A DNA stretch of 64,000 bases from an uncultured Phocaeicola sp. (GCA_948566455.1 CAOYQO010000001.1:62001-126000); one strand, 5' to 3'; shown: positions 25,660 through 35,669, numbered from the stretch's first letter. Numbers and translations: made by a program. Notes: generated by a model from the letters alone, not told the origin.

Positions 25660-28005
25660 CTACTTCTTCAGTGTAATAACCGTATACGAATATTTAGGGA
25701 ATACATACTTGGCATTCTTGCGGGCAATAGAAGCCTTTGAAGACTTAAACACTACATTGTCCTTATTCTCATACGTATTATACTCCGTCAGTTCACAATT
25801 ACCGATGGTCTGCACCTCTGCGCGGCTACCGAAACGGAAGTTCTCAATATTCAGGATTGCTGCCTGAGGTTGGTCGGACATATTGGCTACATAGATGGTC
25901 ATTTCCGTCTTTGCATCATTTATCTTAGCTGTTACGTCCAGGCTTTGGTCGCTGCTCGATGATTGTACCACATTTGGTTTCCAGGTCTTCATCATCATCT
26001 CATCGATGTGAGCGGAAGGTTGGAACCATATAGCATCGGGCGTGTAATGAATGCGTCCCTGATCCCACATATATTGTAGTCCGTGTGGTTGGAAGGTATT
26101 TGCGGTACCCAGCATCTGGAAGCAATCTCCGTAACGTTGCAGGGTATTCCAGTTGTGCGCATGTGCCAATCCGCGATCCCAGTCACAACGGCTGCCGTTC
26201 TCTTCCATCGGATGCAGGTTTAGCTTGAAGCCGGGATAATCCTTAGCCAGTTCCCGTTGCAGGTTGATACCCATTTCATTCAGGAAGGCATCTCCTCTGT
26301 CGGCAAACTCGCGAGCTCCCGAGTAGTGAGGGTCCCAAGCCAGCTTGTCGCCTTTACCTTGAGCAACGAACCATCCTGCCAATTCGGAAGAAAGCTCGTA
26401 TTGTCTACCCAGGTTCTCTTCCTGCTGACGAATCTGTTGTTGCATCCGGCGTATTTCTCTCTCTTTACCTGAAGGTACCTGTTCGAGTTCAGTCAATTGT
26501 GTACGTAGGCGTGCAATCTCCTGCTTCTGCTGCTCCGTGCCACCTCGCTTATATCCATTGCCTCCAATATTCAGCGAAGTCATAATCGACATATTGGGAT
26601 CAGCTTCCCACGCAGCCTTTGCAAACTTCTTCATGCACTCTACATACCCTCTGGAGATGCCACGTTCATTATCTACCTGAATATATTTAAGATTATAGGG
26701 CTGAGGGTGTCCGTCTGCTGCACGCAAGGCTCCCCACTTCGAGCTTATCGGTCCGTTGACATACTCTACGAAGTCGCGGATATCCTCGTAACTCTCGTTC
26801 ATGCTCATACCGATGATGGCTGTTGCATTAATGGCTTCGGCTGCCTGAAGCATCTCAATGAACCCAAAGCTATGGGTAGCATAAGGATTAAAACCACTAC
26901 GGAAGGTAATTCGGCGTTCGTCTATCGGTCCACGCATCAGTTTCCAACGATAGAGATAGGTGTCCGCACCAACGTCTACCATAGAGCCATTATAGCGGAA
27001 GGCGGTGATGCCTTGCTTCTTCAGTGCATCAGTGAATTTAGTTTGAATAGGCCATCCACCTTCAATGCGTCCCCATGTGCCCGGTTGCAAGAAGGCAAAT
27101 CCGAGGTCAACGGTGCCGGGAGCTTTGAGTGAGATGCCGAAGCTGCCATTAATAGTAGCCCCGTTCGGTGTCAGTTCATAAACAACCTTTTCATAAGAAC
27201 CGTCACCTTTCAATTGATAAGGCTTTTCAGCTAGGATATTGTTGTTCTCATCACGAAGGGATACATAGATGGTAGTCGGTTTATCAGCTTTTATCCGCAG
27301 GATGCCATCATAAGACTTCCCGTTTTCGAACATAATCCCCGAGCGATAAAGGCCATGATTGGTAATACCGACCTCACCGTTTCCGGCGGCGAAAGAGATG
27401 CGTTGTGTCTGGCGTCCCATATAAGCCTTTCCGTCACGTATCAATTCGTATTTATATTGAGGATTTCCGGAAGTCAGCTTCGACCAGTATTTTGAAACCT
27501 GTTCGTTGCCATTGATCCGTGTCATCATAATCTTCTGAATGTTTTCGGGAAGAGAATCATAGACCAGAAAACGACCGGGGAACATCCATCCCGAAAGATT
27601 CTCAGGTGCGCCATATCTTCCGGCAGAATAAATGTCATTAGAGTTGAAATCATATTTCTCACCAAGATTATTCCAGTTGATCCTACTGTACACATTAGAT
27701 TGATTCAAGAGATGCGGAATACGTCTTTCATCCAGCACGACGTAGATTTTAGAATAGTCTTTCCGCTCGAGGTTTAGGAAATCCACATCAATGTTTTCTT
27801 CAAAAGCTTCCCCATGAATCAGCTGGCTGAACATTCCTCCATTAGTCTGATTGTTGAGGTCTTCGATATTAGTACCGTTAAAACGTTTGGTAACGGTTGC
27901 GATCTGCTTTCCTGCATTGATGTCAATGCGAATAGGAGTCTCTGGTTGGGCAGATAAATTGCCTGCTGCCAACAAGGCCATTAAAGCGATAAATGTGTGT
28001 CTCAT
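25660..28005 (-). CDS. GH51-like alpha-L-arabinofuranosidase with a coiled-coil insertion
   Basis: A 781-residue secreted enzyme (signal peptide to about residue 19, LSAQ). Residues about 25-130 begin like GH51 enzymes (RFNGTNIEDLNNQTNGGMFSQLI); about 150-310 form a CBM4-like sandwich; about 315-640 a divergent (beta/alpha)8 barrel; about 680-781 the C-terminal sandwich. Glu447 in QVDNERG is the likely acid/base; Glu601 or Glu602 in HPMEENG is the best nucleophile candidate. Both motifs depart from standard GH51 wording. Residues about 490-536 form a charged coiled coil inserted inside the barrel. Arabinofuranosidase activity is inferred. An operator candidate lies 65 bases upstream. Confidence 0.82.
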   Translation of the reverse strand: MRHTFIALMALLAAGNLSAQPETPIRIDINAGKQIATVTKRFNGTNIEDLNNQTNGGMFSQLIHGEAFEENIDVDFLNLERKDYSKIYVVLDERRIPHLLNQSNVYSRINWNNLGEKYDFNSNDIYSAGRYGAPENLSGWMFPGRFLVYDSLPENIQKIMMTRINGNEQVSKYWSKLTSGNPQYKYELIRDGKAYMGRQTQRISFAAGNGEVGITNHGLYRSGIMFENGKSYDGILRIKADKPTTIYVSLRDENNNILAEKPYQLKGDGSYEKVVYELTPNGATINGSFGISLKAPGTVDLGFAFLQPGTWGRIEGGWPIQTKFTDALKKQGITAFRYNGSMVDVGADTYLYRWKLMRGPIDERRITFRSGFNPYATHSFGFIEMLQAAEAINATAIIGMSMNESYEDIRDFVEYVNGPISSKWGALRAADGHPQPYNLKYIQVDNERGISRGYVECMKKFAKAAWEADPNMSIMTSLNIGGNGYKRGGTEQQKQEIARLRTQLTELEQVPSGKEREIRRMQQQIRQQEENLGRQYELSSELAGWFVAQGKGDKLAWDPHYSGAREFADRGDAFLNEMGINLQRELAKDYPGFKLNLHPMEENGSRCDWDRGLAHAHNWNTLQRYGDCFQMLGTANTFQPHGLQYMWDQGRIHYTPDAIWFQPSAHIDEMMMKTWKPNVVQSSSSDQSLDVTAKINDAKTEMTIYVANMSDQPQAAILNIENFRFGSRAEVQTIGNCELTEYNTYENKDNVVFKSSKASIARKNAKYVFPKYSYTVITLKK

Positions 28006-28070
28006 ATGGTATAATTATTAGTGGGATAAAGTCAATCCTCAGTGTATCAAATAGATTTCGCCTCTAAATA

Positions 28071-28096
28071 TACGATTATTGTTTGAAATACACTCA
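28071..28096 (-). promoter_or_regulatory. PUL bipartite operator candidate, site 5
   Basis: TACGA, 15 bases, CACTCA on the plus strand, a perfect match, 65 bases upstream of the GH51-like start. A near-consensus -7 element (TCTATTTG on the minus strand, 28048-28055) starts 15 bases further toward the gene, so a bound activator here would touch the region of the missing -33 element. Confidence 0.72.
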
Positions 28097-28239
28097 ATAA
28101 ATCGGTGGAATTGTTTGTTAATCTTCGCAATTGAAGTCAGATTTAGTATTACTTGCTTTGGATTTGGTCCCCAAAAATCGTTTTTTTCCACATATACATA
28201 AAAGTCCAGATAAAAGATGTCTTTTCATTTTGTTATAAT

Positions 28240-31200
28240 TTACAATGTAGGCACTATTTTTATTATAGAATCGTTTTCGTCAAATTCCAGCTTATCAATA
28301 CATACTTCCCTATGGAATCCGGCATTTCTTCCCATGGTCACAGCATCCGGAAATTTGAAACGGTGATAGACTATACGCCATTCATTCTTATTCGGAAGTG
28401 GCAGTACAGAATGGTGTCCTGTACCGAAAATTCCCTGCTCAGGCTTTTTGCATAGTATGACTTCACTTTTAGATGCATCAATAGGACCGACCGGAGACTT
28501 GGCACGTACATAGCGTACCTGATATTCTGGACTGCGGGTATCATTTTTAGACCAGGTAAAGTAATAGTAACCGTTTCTGTAAAACACATGGGCCGCTTCG
28601 CTATAGTAAGCATCATTGTCTATCAGACTCTTTGTTGTATTTGGTTTGATTGACACCATATCTTCATTCAGTTCGCATACAGCCATATAATAATTCCCCC
28701 AATACAAATACGTCTTGCCACTTGCAGGGTCCGTAAAGACATCCGGGTCGATGTTCTGTCCCTTACTCATACCTCCGGGGCGTACTTTGTCGATCAGGGG
28801 TTTGCCCGAATCTATGAAAGGTCCTGTCGGACTATCGGCAACGGCTACTCCGATTTGTTGTTCTGCCGTATAATAGTAATAATACTTATAATTGCCATCC
28901 GCCTGTTTCTTCTCAATAATACAGGGAGCCCATGCATTTTTCTTAGCCCAGGATACATCCTTTAAATCCAGAATAACTCCTTCTTCTTTCCAGTTCACGA
29001 GGTCGTCCGAGGAGAACGCCTTGAAAGCTGTACTTCCCCAGTTCGGTATTCCGTCAGTCGTAGGATAAATATAATACCTTCCTGTTTTTTCGGAATACAT
29101 CACTTCCGGATCGGCGTAGAATCCCGGGAGTATCGGATTCTTTCGGATAGAGGCCGTAGATACATACTTTCTTTTATTCTTCTGCCAGTAGCTTTCCAAC
29201 CTTTCTGCTTCTTCCATTGTCAGGTGGATGACTGCTCCATGCTTGGGAGCTGTAAAGTTGGTGGTTTTCATCACTCCTTCGTTAAAGCGTCCCAGGTTTT
29301 TAAAGTTTACGAAATCGAATGTTTCAATGAAAGCGAAATTATGTGGAGTAACACTATATACGTCATACATCAATACCCATTTGTCTTCACCGATACGCTT
29401 CCATACGTTAGGAGCTTCACATGCTTTGGGTTCAAAATCATACCATCGCGGGGCGAACTCATAATTTCCGTTCGCCCTGTCCGAAACAGCATGTTTGATA
29501 CCCGCCGGACCATCATGGGCAACATAAAACAGGTGATATTTGTCACCCACTTTCGTAATGTCTCCGTCAATGGCCGAAGTCTTTTCATTCGGATATTCGA
29601 ATAGAATCTGGGGCAGTGTTTCGATGGTGTCGAATTCATCATTCACATAAACATAGTATAACTTGTTTGCCTCATTGTGAAAACGCATGGTGAAGTAAAT
29701 CATCAGTTTGCCTTTTTGTGCATCGTAAGTCACTTCGGGTGCCCAGGCACAACCTATTTCACTCATCCCTGCCGACATTTTATCGAAGCGGATATTCGTG
29801 CGTTTCCAGTTTATCAGATCCCATGATTTCATAAGTACCAGTCCGCGGTTATTCCCCCAGCCATATTTGCCGTCCCGTTCCCATTGGGTGGTCCGGTAGC
29901 CGTCTCTTTGCGCAAAGACGTGTAAATCTGTCATTGCAAGATAGAAAGCTCCGTCCGGTCCGCGATAGATATGCGGGTCACGTATTCCTCGTTGATAAGC
30001 AATTGTATCTCCGGCAATCACCGGTTCACCATCGTTCAAGGCTGTAAAAGTGTATCCGTCATGACTGACAGCCATGTACAGGCCGTGAGTTTCATCTTTA
30101 TGAAAAACCATCAGATACGCACTCATGTCTTTCTCTTGCGGAACGGCATTCCGGTAACGGAATTGACTGAACCCGGCATCTCCTTTTCCGCAAGAAAGCA
30201 ACCCTGCGCGCAAAGCAAAGAATCCTTTGTATTTATTATGGTGCATATCCGAGACGTCTACATCTTCTGCCAATACAGTCCAGGCATTACCGTCTTTGCT
30301 GACCATCATTTTCACTTTATTCCCCTGATTTAGCAATTTCACCTTAAAGTTTCGTCCTATCTTATTGGGAATGGTTTCGGTCTGTTCAGCGTTTCTATAT
30401 ACAGTGAAGTTCTTCCCGTCAGATATCACGCCTGCAAAAGCCTTTTCATTGTAGAAGAGCACTAATCCGGCTTTATTGTCTTTGCCTACCTGTACATCGA
30501 CCTGGGTTTCGTAACATTTATCTTCGGGTGTAATGAGTAACAAACGGCCGTCAGCCGGCGAACTGCCTTTAGCATTCATCCGGAGTGTATTATTCTTGAA
30601 GGAGAGCTGACCGGGAGCATACTCTTTCCAAAAAGTCCACTGCATGCCTAAACTTGTTTCCGTAAAATCATCATTCAGATTTAATCCGTGTTTGATGTTC
30701 GGATCGGCGGGGAGGGATGCAACAGTCCTGGTCGGGCGGAACCATCCATCAGGACTATATTCCATTGGCTCTATCAAAGTCTGCCGTCCCAGGGTGTGAT
30801 AACCTTTCGCATAAGCGTGATATACCATCCACCAATTACCGTTGACATCATCTATCAGTGTGCCATGACCTTTTGACCACCAGTTGTCGGTGGCACTGTA
30901 CGTATGTACCACCGGATTGTAAGGAGAGTTCTCCCAGGGGCCAAGGATGCTTTTGGAACGCGCCATTACGCACATGTGACTGGTGGCAGGTCCGGCTGTA
31001 CCTCCTTCGGCGGAAGTCATATAATAATAGCCATCCTTGAATAGAAGTTTGGGAGATTCTAGATACATATCATCTCCTTCTGTTTCCCAGTTTTTGGGAT
31101 ATACCCATCCGTCGTAAACCTTCTTGTTTTCACCTGTTATTTTTAGCCCGTCATCGCTCTGTGGTGCTACCCAGCCATTATTGGTAAAAAGATAACGGCG

Positions 31201-31611
31201 TCCGTCTTCACCTACCACATGTCCCGGGTCGATTCCCTTGACATCCAGTTTTACAGGTTTACTCCATGGGCCGCGGATGTTGTCGGCATAAATGACGTAA
31301 TTTTCGCCTTTGGAAGTAGGGTAGTAGATGTAATACTTATCTTTATATTTCAACAAATCGGGTGCCATGGCCGAACCTTCGTATTCGGGACATGCACGAC
31401 ACACAGGTTCCCAATTCACCAAGTCTTTTGAATGCCAGATTAAAAATCCCGGTGCATAAAAGAAGGGGGAGTGAGTCATGTAATAATCTTCCCCCTCGCG
31501 CATGATGGAGGGGTCGGGATAGTCACCCGGCAAAATTACTTTCGGATATTCCTGTGCGTCTGTTGGCTTTGCCGTTAAGGCAAGCAAAATAAGTAGTAAG
31601 AGTTGTTTCAT
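28240..31611 (-). CDS. Three-module GH43 enzyme (GH43 + beta-sandwich + GH43-like + GH43)
   Basis: A 1123-residue secreted protein (signal peptide to about residue 20). Module 1 (about 27-300) has Asp33 (YPDPSI), Asp128 (IDPGHV) and Glu185 (LESPKL), followed by a GH43_C2-like sandwich (about 310-490). Module 2 (about 497-795) has Asp545 (RDPHIY), IDGDITK near 681-687 and Glu732 (CEAPNV). Module 3 (about 823-1123) has Asp834 (YADPEV), Asp955 (IDPDVF) and Glu1005 (YSEAAHV). All three therefore keep plausible catalytic triads, which is unusual. The start at ATG 31611 gives a standard signal peptide; an ATG three codons earlier (31620) is possible. An operator candidate lies at 31679-31704. Confidence 0.9.
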   Translation of the reverse strand: MKQLLLLILLALTAKPTDAQEYPKVILPGDYPDPSIMREGEDYYMTHSPFFYAPGFLIWHSKDLVNWEPVCRACPEYEGSAMAPDLLKYKDKYYIYYPTSKGENYVIYADNIRGPWSKPVKLDVKGIDPGHVVGEDGRRYLFTNNGWVAPQSDDGLKITGENKKVYDGWVYPKNWETEGDDMYLESPKLLFKDGYYYMTSAEGGTAGPATSHMCVMARSKSILGPWENSPYNPVVHTYSATDNWWSKGHGTLIDDVNGNWWMVYHAYAKGYHTLGRQTLIEPMEYSPDGWFRPTRTVASLPADPNIKHGLNLNDDFTETSLGMQWTFWKEYAPGQLSFKNNTLRMNAKGSSPADGRLLLITPEDKCYETQVDVQVGKDNKAGLVLFYNEKAFAGVISDGKNFTVYRNAEQTETIPNKIGRNFKVKLLNQGNKVKMMVSKDGNAWTVLAEDVDVSDMHHNKYKGFFALRAGLLSCGKGDAGFSQFRYRNAVPQEKDMSAYLMVFHKDETHGLYMAVSHDGYTFTALNDGEPVIAGDTIAYQRGIRDPHIYRGPDGAFYLAMTDLHVFAQRDGYRTTQWERDGKYGWGNNRGLVLMKSWDLINWKRTNIRFDKMSAGMSEIGCAWAPEVTYDAQKGKLMIYFTMRFHNEANKLYYVYVNDEFDTIETLPQILFEYPNEKTSAIDGDITKVGDKYHLFYVAHDGPAGIKHAVSDRANGNYEFAPRWYDFEPKACEAPNVWKRIGEDKWVLMYDVYSVTPHNFAFIETFDFVNFKNLGRFNEGVMKTTNFTAPKHGAVIHLTMEEAERLESYWQKNKRKYVSTASIRKNPILPGFYADPEVMYSEKTGRYYIYPTTDGIPNWGSTAFKAFSSDDLVNWKEEGVILDLKDVSWAKKNAWAPCIIEKKQADGNYKYYYYYTAEQQIGVAVADSPTGPFIDSGKPLIDKVRPGGMSKGQNIDPDVFTDPASGKTYLYWGNYYMAVCELNEDMVSIKPNTTKSLIDNDAYYSEAAHVFYRNGYYYFTWSKNDTRSPEYQVRYVRAKSPVGPIDASKSEVILCKKPEQGIFGTGHHSVLPLPNKNEWRIVYHRFKFPDAVTMGRNAGFHREVCIDKLEFDENDSIIKIVPTL

Positions 31612-31678
31612 GATATACATCTGTACTAAAATTATATTTAAAGTTATTATCTGTTTTCGGTTCCTTTCTTCTTGTTAA

Positions 31679-31704
31679 TACGAACTGAGAATGAATTGCA
31701 CTTA
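31679..31704 (-). promoter_or_regulatory. PUL bipartite operator candidate, site 6
   Basis: TACGA, 15 bases, CACTTA on the plus strand, 67 bases upstream of the three-module GH43 start. One mismatch from the strongest form. It is paired with site 7 in the same divergent gap, which faces the other way. Confidence 0.62.
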
Positions 31705-31731
31705 CTACCAATTGAAATAATATGGCTATCA

Positions 31732-31761
31732 TTTGTTTTTCCGGTGGAAAATGTATCTTTG
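31732..31761 (+). promoter_or_regulatory. Promoter in front of the large heparinase-like gene
   Basis: TTTG at 31732-31735 and TATCTTTG at 31754-31761, 18 bases apart, close to the Bacteroides consensus of about 19-21. Transcription would start near 31768, which puts operator candidate site 7 (31775-31800) inside the leader. Confidence 0.62.
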
Positions 31762-31774
31762 ATAGCAATTGGAA

Positions 31775-31800
31775 TGAGTGACTAATTGCTTTCATTCGTA
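31775..31800 (+). promoter_or_regulatory. PUL bipartite operator candidate, site 7
   Basis: Read on the minus strand: TACGA, 15 bases, CACTCA, a perfect match. It ends 28 bases before the start of the large heparinase-like lyase and has the same orientation relative to its gene as the other sites. It lies just downstream of a canonical promoter, so it might repress that promoter or drive a different one. Confidence 0.72.
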
Positions 31801-31828
31801 GTTTATTGAAATAATCAATAGATACTTC

Positions 31829-34800
31829 ATGATGAAAAAGACATTATTAACGTTGGTATGTAGCTTTATTACTTTATGTGCATCCGCTCAAAATACCTTT
31901 CAGTTGAAGACAGCGGGTACAGATCCGCAATTATTGGTGGTTCAATATTCCGGTGAGGATAAACCCGAAAAAGGAAAGAAGTTCTTATTTAATATTTCCG
32001 TAAGCGGTACTCTTCTTTATACGGAAGGATTAAACCGAAACCGTCACGGACTGTTTGAGGTAGTATATCCCATTCCGGATTCTGTCTTGCAGGGCAAGTC
32101 TTCCGCACTTGTTCGTTTTGAAGCGTATGACGAGACGGCGTCCGTGGGCAAGATTTATGATGTTTCCATAGTTCGTCAAAAGTTGGAGACCGGAATCTTT
32201 ACCGACAGAAAGAACTGGCAGGGCTTGGCTAAAGACTGGACGTGCTCTTCTGATGGCACTTTTATTTATACGGAACCGGACGGGCCTCGACATCCTTATG
32301 TCAATCAGTCCGTCATTGATCTGATGTCTTATTACGCTCTGGAAGTTAATCTGAAACTGACCGGTGTGGATAATATTCCTGTGGAAGTTTTTGCTTCCGC
32401 CAAAAATCTGAAAGTAGGAACGGACTTGAACAAGGAAAATATATACGATACCCGGCGTGCCCGTTTCACTCTGCAAAGGCAGAAGAATGGAGAGTGCAGG
32501 TTACTTATTCCTTTTTCCGTTTTTGATACTCCCAAAGCGTCACAGAACACCATCCGGCGTATAAAGTCCATCGCCTTCCGCCTGTCCGGTGAAGGTGGGG
32601 GCAAAGTTAAAGTACTTTCCACCCGATTGCTGGAAGGAAATTCTGTGAAAACAACAGCTGACTGTTATTCAAGACCCGGTGAACCCGGCGATACCATTAT
32701 TTATCCGGTGACCGTCACCAATTGCGAACCGACATCGCAGTCTGTTTACTTTTCTATTCAGAAATATGGTTGGGAGGCTTTTCCTGCCACCGTTGAACCT
32801 GCACAGTTGGAATTAGCCTCCGGTGAAACCCGGAAAGTGAATGTACGCGTGATAGTCCCACCGGGTATTCCTGTCGGAGGGAGGGAAAAACAAACTCTGC
32901 AGATTCTTCCTTCAGCCAACCCGGTCGCAGTCCGGACATTAACGTTTACCACCCTGCGCAGCATGCCGCATCCGTTTACCATCCATACGGCTGAAGGATG
33001 GGATGAAGTGCGAAGGAAAGCTGAAAATTACGATTGGGCGAAAGATCGTAAAGAGCGTTATATACAGGATGCCAAAGCATGGATTGTGCCCCTGCGTCCT
33101 CCTTATGTGGCTAATGGAGACGGTATTCCTTATCTTTGCGCCACCACCCATGAACATGGTTTGATGAATAACGCCATAGCTTGGCAACTGACCCGTAGCC
33201 CGGAATATGCTCGCAAAGTGAAGCGGTTCCTGTTGATGATAAGCGATTATCAGAATGGTTTTCCGCTTACCCGGAAAGCTTCCCACCAGTCGTCTGTTCA
33301 GGAAGGGCACTTTTTCCAGCATCTGGCGCAGGCATACGATTTAATTCAGGATGCCGGAATACTGACTGATGCGGAATGTACGCAAATTGAATATACGTTC
33401 CGGCTCTATATAGATTTGTTTCTCCGTTATAAAAGTACCGGGGGCGCCAACTGGGCTGTATCCCAACTGACGGGTGTTTTCTTCTGTGCCCTCGCCATTC
33501 AGGATTTTCAGCTTGTGGATGAAGTGCTTTATGCTCCCTCCTGTCTGATAGATAAGTTCCGTACCTACACTATGCCCGATGGATGGTGGTACGAGTGCAC
33601 CGTCAGCTACAACCTGTGGGTGGCAAGTGAATATGTACAGATAGGGTTGGCTTTGAATCCTTTCGGCTATTCCTTATTGACAGAGAAATTTCCGGTAGAT
33701 TATAATCTTACCCCTGAATATGATAAAGTAGGCGCTAATGAAGACGCAGACCGTCGTAATTTGCATCACGGTCATAGTTTCCGTATTCGCGGCCCTATTC
33801 ATCAGCCTTATGTCACCATCAAGATGATGTCCGATGCCTTGCTTCCCTTTCTTGATTATCGCGGTTGGATATTCGGCATCAACGACGCTACGGAACGTGA
33901 AGTGGGCGGAGACAGTTTCGAAATGGCCTATTACGCTTTTCGTGATCCGCGATATGCGGCATTCATACGTATGACGCCTAAAAGGAACGATTTGATTTAC
34001 GGTGTACCGGAACTGCCCGATGCGGAACCCGCCGAAGTGCGCGGAGCTTATGCCGACAATGCCGGAGCACTGATGTTGCGTTCCACTCAAAAGGATGCCC
34101 GCGAGAAGATTCAGGCTGTATTGAAGTATGGAACCCATGGAGGTTATCACGGACATTTCGACCGGACCGGATTACTGTCATTGATGCGCTACGGACGTAG
34201 CTTCTACAATCCTGAAATGATATGGTACAGCTATGCCCCTTACATGTACAACTTCTATGTGCAGACCAGCATCTCCAAAAACATGGTTACCGTCGACTTG
34301 AAACAGCAGGAAGCTGACGATAGTAAGCGTAGCCTGTTCCATACGGGCGATTTGTTTCAGGCGGGTTGTGTAGAAGGCACTGCCGCATGGAGTTATCCGG
34401 CATACGGCGGACTCCGCCACAGCATGAAAGGTCCGAGAGATTTTAAAGAAAAGACGGAATGGGAAGCCCGCTATTTCCCTATTCCCGATAAACATCCGGA
34501 GTTCGGTGTGCTGACCGGATTTACCGAACCCATTTTCCAACGCCGGTTGATGGTGGTTACCGATGATTATGTTGTTCTTGCCGACTATGACAAGAGCATG
34601 GAGGACAAGCAGCACCGTTTCGACCTACTGTTCCAAGTGAAAGGCTTGCTGGGACTTACTGCGGATCAAAAAGAGCATATCTCTCATACGGCACAGCTCG
34701 GCACTGACCCTTTAAGTGCCGCCCCTTTGGTGACGGATGTCAACCACTATTCCGTAACAGGAACTTTGAAAGCCAGCTTCCTGACGAAGTTCGGTCCGGA

Positions 34801-35632
34801 TGCCGACAACCGTGGAACGCGCATATCCGGTGAAACGGGAAATCTTTATATGGACATTTACAATGCCTGGCCCAATACCCAACGCACAGCTTTCACTGGG
34901 CGTGCTCCCGAAGATCACGGAACGCAGCGCAACCTGAAGTACATGGTAGAGGGAGATGGTAAACTACTTGCCGAAGGTAGTTTCGGTGCTTGGATTCTGG
35001 GCGAAGGAAAGGTGGATGTTGATATTACGGGTATCCGGAAACTAACTCTGTCCTCCGCTACTCAACATGCCAACCGTTCTAAAACTCTGTTCTGGGCAGA
35101 AGCCATTCTGGAAACGAAAGACGGTAAACAAATTCGCCTTGCTGATCTTCCGGTTGTCAAGAACAACGTGCAAGAGAATCCTTTTGGGAATACTAGAGAC
35201 TATGCCGATGGCCGCATCAATATCAGTGGAGAAAACTACAGTTGGGGGCTTCCTGCCGAGCCTGTGAATGCAGGTTTTGAAACTCCTGCTCAATATACCT
35301 TTGATTTGGATGGGCTTCAGGCCGTCCGTCTGAAAACAGTTATCGGTGGAGATTATCCTCTGGGTGATGAGGCTGAAAGGCGCATTACTTTCGGGGTGCG
35401 CATGGACGCTGCTCAAGTTCGTTACCTGACTGTTATAGAGCCTTTTGAAAAAGAGAATAGCGTACAGTCTGTATTTGCTCCTTCGGCAGATGAACTGATT
35501 GTAACACTGAAGGATGGCAGGGAACAACGGTTCTATTTTTCAAGAATGGAAGAGGAGGGAGGTATACCTGCTGTAAAAATGGCAGAATGGAAAGAAGGTG
35601 TGCTGCATGAAGAACATACAGTATGCGATTAA
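31829..35632 (+). CDS. Very large heparinase II/III-family polysaccharide lyase
   Basis: A 1267-residue secreted protein (signal peptide to about residue 20, CASAQ). Two beta-sandwich domains come first (about 22-270, and an NPCBM/Ig-like region about 280-375), then an (alpha/alpha) toroid (about 380-660; THEHG with His441, GGANWAVS with Asn541-Trp542), then the heparinase II/III-type beta-sandwich (about 700-1050; catalytic-type motif GGYHGHFDRTG with Tyr773, His774 and His776), then a C-terminal sandwich (about 1050-1267). Enzymes with this fold cleave uronate-containing chains by beta-elimination. The PL family and substrate cannot be assigned from the sequence. It is about 500 residues longer than typical members. 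Confidence 0.85.
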   Translation: MMKKTLLTLVCSFITLCASAQNTFQLKTAGTDPQLLVVQYSGEDKPEKGKKFLFNISVSGTLLYTEGLNRNRHGLFEVVYPIPDSVLQGKSSALVRFEAYDETASVGKIYDVSIVRQKLETGIFTDRKNWQGLAKDWTCSSDGTFIYTEPDGPRHPYVNQSVIDLMSYYALEVNLKLTGVDNIPVEVFASAKNLKVGTDLNKENIYDTRRARFTLQRQKNGECRLLIPFSVFDTPKASQNTIRRIKSIAFRLSGEGGGKVKVLSTRLLEGNSVKTTADCYSRPGEPGDTIIYPVTVTNCEPTSQSVYFSIQKYGWEAFPATVEPAQLELASGETRKVNVRVIVPPGIPVGGREKQTLQILPSANPVAVRTLTFTTLRSMPHPFTIHTAEGWDEVRRKAENYDWAKDRKERYIQDAKAWIVPLRPPYVANGDGIPYLCATTHEHGLMNNAIAWQLTRSPEYARKVKRFLLMISDYQNGFPLTRKASHQSSVQEGHFFQHLAQAYDLIQDAGILTDAECTQIEYTFRLYIDLFLRYKSTGGANWAVSQLTGVFFCALAIQDFQLVDEVLYAPSCLIDKFRTYTMPDGWWYECTVSYNLWVASEYVQIGLALNPFGYSLLTEKFPVDYNLTPEYDKVGANEDADRRNLHHGHSFRIRGPIHQPYVTIKMMSDALLPFLDYRGWIFGINDATEREVGGDSFEMAYYAFRDPRYAAFIRMTPKRNDLIYGVPELPDAEPAEVRGAYADNAGALMLRSTQKDAREKIQAVLKYGTHGGYHGHFDRTGLLSLMRYGRSFYNPEMIWYSYAPYMYNFYVQTSISKNMVTVDLKQQEADDSKRSLFHTGDLFQAGCVEGTAAWSYPAYGGLRHSMKGPRDFKEKTEWEARYFPIPDKHPEFGVLTGFTEPIFQRRLMVVTDDYVVLADYDKSMEDKQHRFDLLFQVKGLLGLTADQKEHISHTAQLGTDPLSAAPLVTDVNHYSVTGTLKASFLTKFGPDADNRGTRISGETGNLYMDIYNAWPNTQRTAFTGRAPEDHGTQRNLKYMVEGDGKLLAEGSFGAWILGEGKVDVDITGIRKLTLSSATQHANRSKTLFWAEAILETKDGKQIRLADLPVVKNNVQENPFGNTRDYADGRINISGENYSWGLPAEPVNAGFETPAQYTFDLDGLQAVRLKTVIGGDYPLGDEAERRITFGVRMDAAQVRYLTVIEPFEKENSVQSVFAPSADELIVTLKDGREQRFYFSRMEEEGGIPAVKMAEWKEGVLHEEHTVCD

Positions 35633-35638
35633 AAAAAA

Positions 35639-35669
35639 GAATGCGGAGTTCATCACGAGCTCCGTATTC
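35639..35669 (-). terminator. Rho-independent terminator for the HTH/coiled-coil gene
   Basis: A 13-base-pair stem with G-T pairs (35639-35651 with 35657-35669) and a 5-base loop. On the minus strand it is followed by eight T residues (35631-35638), the classical form. It also sits 7 bases after the stop of the convergent lyase gene, but in that direction the T-tract is missing. Confidence 0.85.
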
